NCBI RefSeq assembly: GCF_023343835.1 | Contig: NC_064437.1 | Span: 4,106,001-4,170,000 of the forward strand | Length of the DNA stretch: 64,000 bases | Source of the DNA: Lagopus muta | Lineage: Eukaryota; Chordata; Aves; Galliformes; Phasianidae | Reading direction: 5' to 3' | Shown here: one piece after another, positions 13,558 to 25,600 of the stretch | How positions within the stretch are numbered: position 1 is the stretch's first letter | How the letters are laid out: each line of letters starts with the position of its first letter | Position numbers and translations under genes: made by a program | The notes under the pieces: model-generated | The model's input: the letters and a program-made list of their open reading frames with translations, nothing else | Database searches by the model: none | What the model was told of the DNA's origin: nothing

Positions 13558-13652
13558 ATGATGACTGTGGCATGGATGGTGTTTACTCCGTGCCCCATCA
13601 AACTGCTGCTGCTTTGTGCTGCACTCTGCTTCCTAAATGTTCATTGCTTCGG
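13558..13652 (+). CDS. C8B: C8B exon 1: signal peptide
   Basis: It encodes a hydrophobic leader whose core [15 protein letters not shown] aligns with the human leader LFLLCAALGCLSLPG. The donor is G|GTAAGT and the exon ends after two bases of a glycine codon (phase 2). I chose the upstream ATG of the MM pair; the ATG at 13576 would give a shorter but still functional leader. Confidence 0.9.
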
Positions 13653-16600
13653 GTAAGTGAACATTTTCAAAGAGATGTCCTTGGGGTGATAGGATAAGTA
13701 GTGAAAATCAGTACCGACGGTTTGCTTTGGCTTTGTATGGAAAATAATTGCTGTCCTGAGCTATTTCTTTGTAATGAATAGCAAAAACAGTGTTCTGAAG
13801 TGAATGTAATGCGGCATGTCTGACTGTGGATAAGTCATCTGATGAATTTAATAGAACAGATTGCCCTGGTCATGTTGTAAGGTGGAGTTGTGCTTGCAGT
13901 GTGCAACCTCCTAACAGTCAGGCTGCCCAACAGTGTGCTGGAAAGGAGGTTTCATTGTCTTTGAGTATGTAAATGGTAAAAATCTGGTCATACTTGCATC
14001 TTGCCCTTTCAGCTTAACAGTTTTTTTGCTTTTTCACAGGGCTGAAGTTGACCAGTGTCTAATATTTCCGATCTAATGAAATTATTTCCACTGTTCTTTG
14101 AACTTTGAGCTTTGATTTCATGCCTTTGTGAGGTGATGAGTTTTTTGTAATTCCTTTATTCCATGTGGTTTTTAACATGCAGTAACGAAGCCGCTTGTCA
14201 GGCACTAGATCATGCTCAAAGCTTCAGCTGGTGGTATCCCTTGTGTTGGAGGAACAGGAACACGATGGGGGCAACTTGTTTGTCAAACTGGGCATAAAAG
14301 GAAATTCACTGTCTATATTTTCCCTCTTAGATAGGCAGTACAATGAGGCATTTACCTGGGATGAGCATTTAATCAGAAATAGTCAATCTGGCTGAAAGAT
14401 GAGGCAACATTTTGGCTACAGCATCATGGAAACCATGGAGACAGTTCTTGTAGTGGGGTGAGAATGGCTGAGGGAAGAGTGGATGCTCAGAACCGGAGTT
14501 CAGGTTAATTATGGGGATGAATGTGATGAGTGATTTAATGTCTCTCTATGGTGTACTGACAATAGTGTCTAAAGCTAATGGTTTTGCCCAGCTTGAGAAG
14601 AGATTGTTTGCTTGGCAAGGGGAGGCCCTTAAGCCTAGCTTTCAAAAGTGCAGAGTGCATGCAAGACCTTTGCATTGTGATTGTTGTTTGTGGCATGCCT
14701 GGCCATGGAGCTGAATACGGCAGCCACTGTGCCAGGTTGTTCTCTAGGGCTCACGCAGCTTGAGATGTGGCCCAGGTTGTTGGGATGTTGGTTGTGTTTC
14801 ACCTGATGGTTATAGAGTTTTGGGTGGCCAAGCCATTCTGGCCTCACAGCTCGATGGCTCTACACTCTGAAGCTCTCATGTTGTTGAACACAGCAGTGGA
14901 ACAGAATCCCTTGGGCTGATCAGCACCAGCAGCAGACATGCCCGGTCTGCACGCGACCCACCCCAGCCCCGTGACTGTGTGCTCTCCCCTTGGTCCTCGT
15001 GGAGCAAGTGTGATCCCTGCCAGAAGAAAAGGGTGAGTGCCTGAGGAGCCCCATCCTCACAAATGGTCCCCTGCGGGATCCAGAGGCACGTGGTGCCTCT
15101 CAGGATTAAGATGTATTTCCTTGTCTGCCCATGAGCGTTCCCTACCCAAGAAGCCACATCGAACAAAGGTAATGACCACAGGAGTGTGAACATCAAAATC
15201 CCCATTGCTGGAGGGACCTCTGCTAATGAGCTGGAGAAGCCATTCCCAGGCTTAACCAGGGATAAGTGGTGATGTAGGCTGGGAAGAGCGAAGCTTCATT
15301 TCAAAGAGTTAATCTCAAAAGCTGGGGAAAAAGAAGGAGGGCTAACATATTGGATGGAGTAATTGACTGCTTCACAGCAGTGTTGTGGGCGGAAAAAATC
15401 CCTAATGATACAGAGGGCCAAGTAAATACACTGACAGAAAATAACAAGGGATGTTGTTACCAGCGCTAATTGAAAGAGAGGAGATGTAACCGAATCCTTC
15501 CTCACTCTTGCAGATGCCCACACTACGCTGTCAGGCACATTTAAACAAACTGTCAGATAAAAGCAAACTTTCTGTCATCCCTTCCAATTCCCAATCCTTG
15601 CTTAGTAAAATTAAAACTATCCCAGATTAGAAATGTTTGAAACGAGGTACGTTACCAGCATAACTCTTCTTTGCCTCCACTTTTTAATCACATTGCTCTT
15701 AGATCTCCACCAGCACAGCATTGCTTTTTTTTTTCTTTTTTTAACTAGGGAATCTAAAGAATTCACCATTTCTGTGCACTTGAGTCAATATTTTTTTTTA
15801 TTTCATCACAGTACAGATTTGCCCGCCTGGAACAACCTTCTCAGTTCAATGGAGAGCCGTGTGATTACTCTGACAACGAAAGCGAAGACTGTGTTACCAA
15901 TAATCCTTGCAGAAATAAAGTCAGATGTGAAGGTTTTATGTGTGCAGTTACAGGTAAAGGCTTATTGAGGGAGGAATGATGGTGTGTATGTGATGTCTCT
16001 GACTCCCCCATGCTAACCTTTCTCCTTCTACAAGAGTTGGCAAGGCTGTGGGATGTCAGAAGCTAGTCCCTGTCCATCCATTGCTGTTTTACATTTGCAT
16101 CTATGAGTTGAGTGACTATTAGCATACATCAGTCTACAGCAGGCTTTGAGCAAACTTGGCCAAATGGAATATGGTGATTAGAAATGAATCTGCATGAGCC
16201 TTGTGTTGCATTATTTTATTTTATTGTATTGTACTCTGCATTAGGGACTGTGATTTTGCAGTATTGCCTGTAAGCATGATAATAAATAGTTTTCTGAGCA
16301 ATGTTCTCATTGGTTGCTAGGGAGATGCATTGCACGGAGGCTGCTTTGTAATGGAGATGTTGACTGTGGAGACCAATCAGATGAAAAAAACTGCAAAAAA
16401 GTGTTTAGAAAATGTGACCAAAAGATGGAGCAATACTGGGGAATAGAGAATCTGGCAAAAGGGTAAGTTGGTGATCTTTATATTTTCTTACCAAAGGGTA
16501 ATGGCTTCAGACATATACATGGAACAGAGAAAAGCATTAGCAATTGCTGTATCCAGGAGTTCCTGACTGCCTTTGAGGTCTTGATCCAAAGCCTGGGAAA

Positions 16601-19600
16601 TCCTTATTGAGGATTGAAATAAGGGAAATCCTTGTTGAGTCCATGAGTCCTTCCAGGAGAGCTTTGTATTGCCAAAACCTGGGAGTGAAGAGTGAGGTAC
16701 AAATCCAACCATTTCCTTCATGACTCCATAGAGAGCCCATGAGTGGGAATGATTCAATCTTCCAGTTATTTTGCACGAGCGATTTAAGCCAGCACGTTGT
16801 ATTGCCTAAAATTTGTGCTTTTCTGTGGATTTGTGTATTTGCACAACACATTGGTTTTGGTGGGTCAAAAAGTTGTGGATTTCTTCCATGAAACTGGAAG
16901 GTGGTGGAACTTCTGTCCTTTGCTTGGGTGGGGTAGGGTTACAACCCCCAACCTGGTGGGGATTCTAATCTGTGTCTGGATTGATCCAGGTTTTACTGGC
17001 TAAGACTGTGGCAACTTCTTGTAATGTTATAGTGTGTGAAAAGAGTCTTTTCTTACTCTGCAGGAAAAAAAAAGCTTTTTACTTTGAAAAAAAATAAGAA
17101 AAGAAATCATATTGTAGGAAAAAATGATAATTTCCTACTTAGTCTCAGGAGATATGGCTGCTGTGCATGTCATTGCTGATGCTTTGTACTTCTGAGTTTA
17201 ATCAAAATTAAAAATAATGTTGGACAATTATGGGAACATGCTTCTCATCTCTTTGAAGCTGCAATTGCTCAGTAATTTGCTTTTAGTGGACTTCCCTCCT
17301 TTTCAGTTTGTTCTAAAATCAGAGTTAATATTTTACAGCTTCAGTGTCATTACCGTGCAAGTCTCTCTCCCCAAAAGAAGGAGAGGCAGATCTAGCAGAG
17401 GCCTTGCTTGTTAGGCATTCAGTTTTTCTCTGTAGGAATGAGGTTGATCGACCAATGGAGGAGGCAGAGCTTTCTGTTGGGGTTTCAGAATAAGGAAGTT
17501 TGCAACAAAGAACCATCAGCCAAAAAAAACCATACTCTTTTGCATTTCTTATCCAAGCTATTTGCTGTGTAGCACCGAATCAGTCCTAAACAATATTCTG
17601 CTATTATGCTTCATATGCAGGTTAAATATCATCACAAAAAACTTGGAAGGATTAGTTCTTGATCACAAGTACTATGCTGGGGGATGTTCTCCCCATTACA
17701 TTGCGGACATGAGATTCAGAAAACCATACAATGTGGAAAGCTATACACCAGAGGTATGTGTCATATCCTTCTGTAGATAAACATACGTATATTCCACTAA
17801 ATCTGCTGCATAATACTGATAAAATTTCATTACTAAATGGTTTTATAAAGAATTACAAAACTCCTGCAATGAAATGGACCAAGAATGAGTTTAGCCCAAC
17901 TTCCAGAATATAAGCATGCTGTGTGCACTAAATGGACTTGGAGCAGCGCCCATGCATTAAGATCCATGTGCACTGGAATAGATGGCAAATTTCCCATGGA
18001 CCTTCCTATTACAGAATCTGAGCATGATATTTTTTGAGTGTTGTCTATTAGGAAACCATTTCCTCTAAGGGTTTCTACTCTCATCGATGCCTATGTTTTA
18101 CTTCTTTGCATAAGATTGACGTATTAAGTAATAGGCTCTGATCCTCACAGTATGGAGGAGATGGTAGCTTTTCTACTGCTGTAAATCAGCTCTTTCTGAA
18201 GTAGTGGTGTTAATAATAACAGTGCTTTGCAATTATACAAGGCTTTTCATCTTCAAAGTGCAAGCATTAATTCACAAGTATATCTGTAGCTGCTTTCCCT
18301 TCCTGTGCTTCAGGTGTACGTTCACTGTGCAGAAAATAAAATGTATTGTTTTTGCTTTCTGTTCAGACCAAAGGCAAATATGAATTTACAATGACTGAAT
18401 ATGACTCCTACTCAAATTATGAAAGCAGTGTCCTGAAGGCAGAGGCTTCGCAGTCAAGCTTGAGCGTTGGTATAAGCATACCCAGTCTGTTTGAAATTGG
18501 TTACAACAATAATGACAACAGGTTCAAGAAGTTCATTCAAAGGATGAAAAGATTTTCTTCAACAGTAAGCCCTGCTCTACTTAAATCTCTTCCAACACAT
18601 TTTCTGTATCTGTGTGTGTATTGATTTCATCCCCATCATCAGGTCGGCAGCCACGACTGCGATAAATGAAGTCTTTCCCCCTGATTGGATTTTGCAGTTT
18701 TTATTGGTCGAACATTTATTGAGGCTGCAGCACCTTGGTTTGTGTTTGCAACACCCAAGAGCTTTTCCATTCACAGATCTGCCTGGAATCAGGCTGCCTA
18801 ACCCTTACAGTCAGCCACAGTTGCACACAATCTGTCCAGTCAGCACTGGCCATCCACATTTGGGTGTTTGCATTGAAATCACAATGAAAATGAGGAGCAG
18901 TGCAAAGTGCAGACATCCTCTCCTCCCTACAGCAATCTCACTAGTAGATGCACAAGCAGGACTGCAAGCAGAGTTTCCACACTGCACACCAGCAGTGGCA
19001 TGTTACACATGTTGACTCTCCAGCCATTAAAAAGTTCATACAGCATCGGACCCAGAAATCACAAACAGACACTCACAGTTTTGTTTTGTCTATTTGGATA
19101 TTTTTCTTTCATCAAAAGAGTGTAAACCAGGATGCTGATGGCAGCATGCACGGATGTGTGCAGCACTGGTACTGATGTCTGGGCAATAGGAGACGGATGG
19201 CTGCAACCAACATGAGATCCTGCACGGATCAAGATGTGGTTTAGCTAACGAAGCCCAGAGTTCCCCTGCCCTGTGGAGAGGTACACTGAGTAATGGGGTA
19301 ACACTGAGGACAAAAAGGATTTTCTGCATTTCTGGGGTTTCTGTACCTGTAAGCAGTCCAGACACCAGTCAGTGTGTGGACAGCTGTCCAATGCCATCAC
19401 ACGTGAAGGGCTGTTCTTCTTTCAGGTGGGTTCAGCAAGGCAGGAGCTGCAACTTAATTCAAGCAGCAAAGCCACGCTATTCTACTACAGGGCAGCCTTG
19501 ACAATAATGTGGAATGAAAACTGCTGGCAGGCCTTCTGTGAGCTGAACTATAGACTAACAGATGCCATTTGACTTGGGTTGATGCGATCTATCCGCTGAA

Positions 19601-22600
19601 TACATCATTCATCAGATGAGGACACACACAATACAAAATAAGGATGGCACCATCGCTTCCAGTCTCATCTTCAGAGATGTGGTCACAGCTGTGATCTGTG
19701 CACACTTCAAGCTGGCTGGAAATGCTTTAATCTGTAACTCGTAGGGCTGTTTTATGAGATTCATTCGGAGCTAGTGTGCAACATCATTTGATTTCTTCTT
19801 TTCATCTGTTATTGCTGTAAACAAACCTAGCTCTTGTCAGTGGTTTAATAGTACTGCTGATCTATGTCTCTCCCCTCAGCATACAGTGCACTCAGCAATG
19901 GCAGAGCATTCCTTGTTGCTATTAAACTTGCACTTGCTTCCTGCAAAGTGACATTTCTCGTGACAAGATCAGAGGTGTATGAGAAGCATTTGTAATGGAT
20001 ATTCAGGAAGAATGTCTTGGTTTTATTATTTAAGCTATAGTGTTCTATATTGAAATGCCCTTGATGTGTTTGTCGTGCTGGTCCAAACAACTTGGCACAA
20101 AATGCTTGGGACACGACAGATGACTTTTTTAACAGAAAAGGGAGATGTAATATATGCCCATGCAGACATATTTTTATAAATACCTATAAATATGTGTTTC
20201 TTGTGTTTCTGCATGCCATGTAGTCCAGCAAATTCCTCCACGCCCGTTCTGAGCTGACTGTGGCTGTTTATAAGCTGAAGACCAGAGCCTTGATGCTGCA
20301 TTATGAGTTTCTGCAGAGACTCCATCAGCTCCCATTGGAGTACAGCTATGGGGAGTACAGAGAGCTGTACCGAGACTATGGGACACATTACATCACTGAG
20401 GCTACCGTTGGTGGCATCTATGAATATACTTTAGTCCTGAACAGCAATGAGCTCCAGAAGGCAGGTACGTGCATCTGAAGCTTGTGAAAGGCTTTTGGGC
20501 CAGACCTAGCTTTTCAGTGGGAAACCCCTCTGCGTGAACCAAGATCTGAGGAAAGAAGAGATTGTGCTAGAAGGAGCCAGCAGCATCTCCAAGAAAAATA
20601 GGGGATTAAAAGTGTTTCACAGCATTGAGTAAATGGGACTCCTGTTCAAAGCATGCTCAGTATCACGGGCTCCATCTAGCTCTCGAGTTGTGGATGCTGC
20701 CTGTTCACAGAAAGGGCCCTGTGGCAAGTGTTTCAGACTACATATTCTGGGGGCTGACACGATGTTGAGATGAATGAGAGCCGTGTAGCTTAACACTTCT
20801 GCTAGCTTTGAAACCTTTGCCTGAGTTCTTTTTCCGTTGCCTTTCAAATGATGGTTCTGAAGCACCTTTAGCCTCGAGAGCTTTTCCAGCATGTAAGAAA
20901 CAGTAAATAATTTGCTGGGTGACTCCTGTGCCTGACATTGCTCTTGCTCTTTGACTCCGGCTTCCTTTTTTTTTGCAAGAAATGATGATTGTTGCATGGG
21001 ATAGAAAGAGCTGTGTGACATTAATCAATAGCTGCACTCTCTTATTTATTCATTGGCATGGAAGTGAGGAACTGCCTTCGTTGTCTGTTTGTGAAAGCAT
21101 TTAATGGACTGTTGCGTGCAACACTCGGTCTGTTTGCTCTTCTGCTGGCTTGGAGGTTGCTGGCTTTTGCAGTAGGCAGATATGTCCCAAAGGGACAGAC
21201 TTTAGATTCAGAATTTACATGAAGAAACTTCCATGAAACAATTGAGGCTCTTCTGGCAGGAAAGAACTAGAGACATGAGCTAGCAAATGAGAGAAAAACT
21301 ACTTGAAGCATTACCCCTAACAAACCTGGCTCGTGTTGGAGGAGATGGGTGGTACGTAGTCCTTTGACACAGGTGTTTTAAGTCACAGATCAGGCTCCCA
21401 CCTGCTGCTGCTCCACATAGCCCAGTGCAGCTGAGCTGGTTGTTACAACCCTCTCCTTTCAGTATCCGCCTGTCGTTTGCACCCTGTTTTAGAGTTCTGT
21501 GAACCATGGACTTCATTTCATACCGATCTGCTAATTATCCCAAAGAAGGCTTCATCTTGTCATTTTTTCCCTCATCTATTTTTTTCAACTTTTATTTTCT
21601 GCGTATAAGGACATGGGAAAAAAAAATGTTTTATTGAAACACTGCAATGTTTTGTTGTGCATTTAAAGGTTTTTCTATGAGCGACGTCCAGAAATGCGCA
21701 CAGCACGGCTTTAAAGTCGATGGAACAATTAAAGCTGTCTCTCTGAATCTTGGAATAAATGTAGAAGGCTGTAAATCCCTTTTAAAAGAGATTGGAGGTA
21801 AGCTTGAAACACTTGTGTGATTTCATTTCTAACCAACGTCGTTGCGAAAAGAACATCTCATAACATTGCCTGGTGGATGGATTTCCTCCATGGTGGTGGA
21901 GAGGAGCTTTGGGCAGTGGAAGGACCTGAAGGCATTATTGCTGCATGCTGGAGGAATGGGGATGGAAAAAGAGGTCGGGAGTGTTGCTACAAGGGAACAG
22001 GAAGGGCACAGGACATGCAGTAGAGGAGACCATGCATCAGGTGTGAAGCACCTGTGGCCTTTCTCATCCCAGCCCCCACTCTCTGAATGTGTTTTTTTGC
22101 AGACAGCACCTCCAAAAAGCAGTATGTGGAAGACTTCATTGCCATTGTTCGTGGCGGAGCAAGTGAACACATTACAGCATTGGCTAACAAAGGCCTGCCG
22201 ACAGCCTCACTGATGCAGGAGTGGGGGGATGCTGTGCAGTACAACCCTGAGATCATAAAGCTGAAGGTGCTGTGTCCATTGCTGTGTTCAGCCTCACTTA
22301 GCTCAGTGTCTTTGAAAGCAGTGTGTTCAGATAAATGAGAATTACTTTTTTCTAAAGGGCCATTTTTAGGGCTGTGAATAGAACTGTACTGGCATCGTTG
22401 CTCTGAAGATGGGTGCTCAGAAAATCAAAGCTGTGATGCATTAAAAAGGGCAATGTTGTTGAAAGTGAGTGAAGTCGACAGCTTTTCCTCCTTCAAACTT
22501 GGCTATGCCAATGTGATCTTTTATTACCTCCAGCAGGCCATCCATTTTCTGCTTTGCCAGTGTATCCCTTATCTAAAGCATGTCTGGCAACATATACTTT

Positions 22601-25600
22601 ATAAGGACTTCTTTTTCTTGAAATGTGAACAGTGGTTGGGAGATGCCCTGGTGCCTGTCTGGTGCTTGCTGCAGTGGGTTTGCCTTCCCCAAGCCCCTGC
22701 TGCCCTATGGGTGAACCTTCCAGAAAGATGCTAGGGAGTTTCCCAGAAGGAGACAATGTAAACGCAATGCTCTGCACTTCCAGAAAGTTCTCCCACAACA
22801 AATTGTGATGTCCTTTGCCTTGCCTGGCATCAGTGGCCAGGCTGCCCAGTGATTTGATTTGGTATCTCTAAGCCTTCATTTACCTACTGGTATCCCTTTG
22901 GGGCTCAGAGATCAAAAGTATCAGCAGACTGTGACTAAATGTCAGCCTGGGAATGCTTAGTTAGGGAAAACTAGAGCAAAACAGTTCATAAATCATCTGC
23001 AGAAAGGCCTTGGCAGGTCACTCTCAGTATATTTCCGTGTTTGTATGAGCTGAAGTCCAAAAGTGAAGTATGGATCACAGATAATTGATGAGGAGAGAAT
23101 GTACAGCAGCAGGAGATGAGCATTCTTTATTGATGCTTTCTCTTCTCTCTAGTAACTTGAGACTGTAATAGCAGCTCGGGGATCGTTCATGCTATTGCTG
23201 CATGGCTGTGGCAGGAATCCCTATAGCAGGGTTGGAAATTTGGGATGGGTCCACTGGTGTGAGTGGATGACTGCCAGTGTATAGGGCACATTGAACTTCC
23301 CCTTGCTCTCTGAAAAAGAAATGAGCAGGCCAAATTCTCCTTGATTACTGCAGCACGTTCTCTGTGCTGTGCATCCCATATCCTTTACCACTCTGGAGAT
23401 CCCATCTGCAGTGGCTGTATTTGGAGATCACAGTCTTCTCTTTTTTGAAGGCTGTGAGACCCCTGTTTTGGCTTCGTAAAGAGAAAAATCAGCCTTGAAA
23501 TGCAGAGGTGATTATACTTACAGTGCAAACGTGAATGCCTGAGGATGAGGAATGAGGGAGATTTCTCTGGGTGGCGTTGGGGGATCCTTTTTAAACTGGA
23601 GCGAGGGGAAGTAGTTTTGAGCAAATTAATAAAATATCAACATCAGGAAAACGGTAAGAAGGCCTTTAATGGAACTTTCCAACCAGCTGTCGGGCTTTTG
23701 AATCTCCTTCTGCATTTACAATTTTGTTGGTGTTGCAAACCAAGACCCCTGCAAGTATTCCTGACTGTGCTGCCATGCTGTTTACTAGGTTTAAAGAAAT
23801 ACTGATAGGAAGCCTGGGGTATGTACCACAAGGCCCTCATTTCCCTCACCAGCTGTGCTCCCATTGAGCTACAACACGCTCACGCCATCTTGAGTGTTGA
23901 GTGCTGCTTCTTCCATCCCTCTAGGTACAGCCGTTGTATCAGCTGGTGACTCCAGCTGACTTTGCTAATGCAATGACAATAAAAGAAAATCTGCGCCGGG
24001 CTCTTGATGAGTTTCAGCTGGAGACCAGTTCCTGTCGTTGTGCTCCATGCCAGGGCAATGGGATCCCAGTTTTGAAAGGTAGGAGGGTGTCCTACACCAC
24101 TTCTCTAGCCTCTTGCAGCAGTGAGCAGGGAATCTTTGGGAGGAAGGAGGCTGAGCAAGTCATCAGTTCTTCAGTTGCTCCTGTCATATTCTTTTAAAAT
24201 GGGTTTTTGGAAGATCATAGAAATATATAATGGTTTGGGTTGGAAGGGACCTTTAAATCATCTTGTTCCAACCCTACTGTTATAGGGAGGGACACCTCCC
24301 TCTGCTTGGTCCCTATTTGTAGAATGCATCTCTCTAGTCAACACAGTAGAGTCACAGGATGCACCTTTTTAATGGAAGGGTTTATCTGCAACAGTTTCAT
24401 GCAAAATTTTGCTCCTGTCTCAATTAAGTATTTTTTAAAAAAAAACACCTCGATATCTCCTCCTTTGCTTTTAAGTTTGCTTCCATCATCCCAGAGAAGT
24501 GTCTACTGTCTCAGCATCAATGAGTGCTTCTTAAAGTGTTTTGAAGATGACCACATCAGTGCCAAGCACAATCAGCACCATCACCTCCCCATATTTGTAA
24601 TAGAAGCTGTCCTCCTTTGTAAGCAGGCTGTGATTTAAAAATGAGGGGGAAAAATAATCAAACTGAATGAAAACCACTGCCTAAACAGAGGTATACCATG
24701 TGATGAGGGCTTCTAGAAGAGGGACCGTTTTTTTCAAGTGCCTAATTCCAATCTGCATGTGCAAAAGTCCTGGTGAGAATCGTTATCATCTAAATGTCTG
24801 TCTAAGGCAGAACGATTGCTTGAGGTACCATTGAGCTGATTGTAGCACTTAAAGATTCATCTCATAATTTTCCTTGGTTCAATAACTTCTCAGGATCAAG
24901 ATCAGTTGGGTTTCATGTAGGGTCTTCTCAACAAGAGGCTTTTAATGACCATTATTTTCTCAAGTGGGAGCTCTCCTCTGGTCCTGGGAGGTCTGAGTGG
25001 GGTTAGGTAAGCGTTTCCTCTACATAAGATGCACACTTTGTTCCTATCCAACCCTGCCATGAATTCTCTCTGCAGAGGGACAGGAGACTTGCTGTGACAG
25101 AAGCACAGTGCCATTTCTCTGCTTTATTGCTGCTTTATGCTTTCCTCACTAGAGAAGCAAGCTGACGTGATTTCACCACCTATCCCTTCCCTCGCAGCAC
25201 CCAAAAGGTATCTGCAGGGAAACATGACATGATTGAAGTCTGTAACCCCACCATCTCTGCTCTCTTTCAGGAACACAGTGTGAGTGCATCTGTCCCCTCA
25301 GCCACCGTGGCACTGCATGTGAGACTCCCAGCAGGACAGGTGAGTGGGACCCACAGGGCTGCCTGTGCTGCTGTCTCCACTCTGTCCAGCCCAGGGCATG
25401 GGATTAGGGACCTACAAAGGGGGCAAATGCTCATTGCCTGCATGCTCTTAAATTTCATTTTCTTTTCTTTGCGCGCACACTGAGTTGCCTTCACGGTGGT
25501 GAGGCACTGGAACAGGTTGCCCAAGGAGGTTGTGGATGCCCCATCCCTGCAGGCATTCAAGGCCAGGCTGGATGTGGCTCTGGGCAGCCTGGTCTGCTGG

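Noticed and set aside
18614-19015. 133-codon plus-strand frame in C8B intron 6
   Set aside because: No homology, no coding bias and no splice context; a random open frame in a low-stop stretch.
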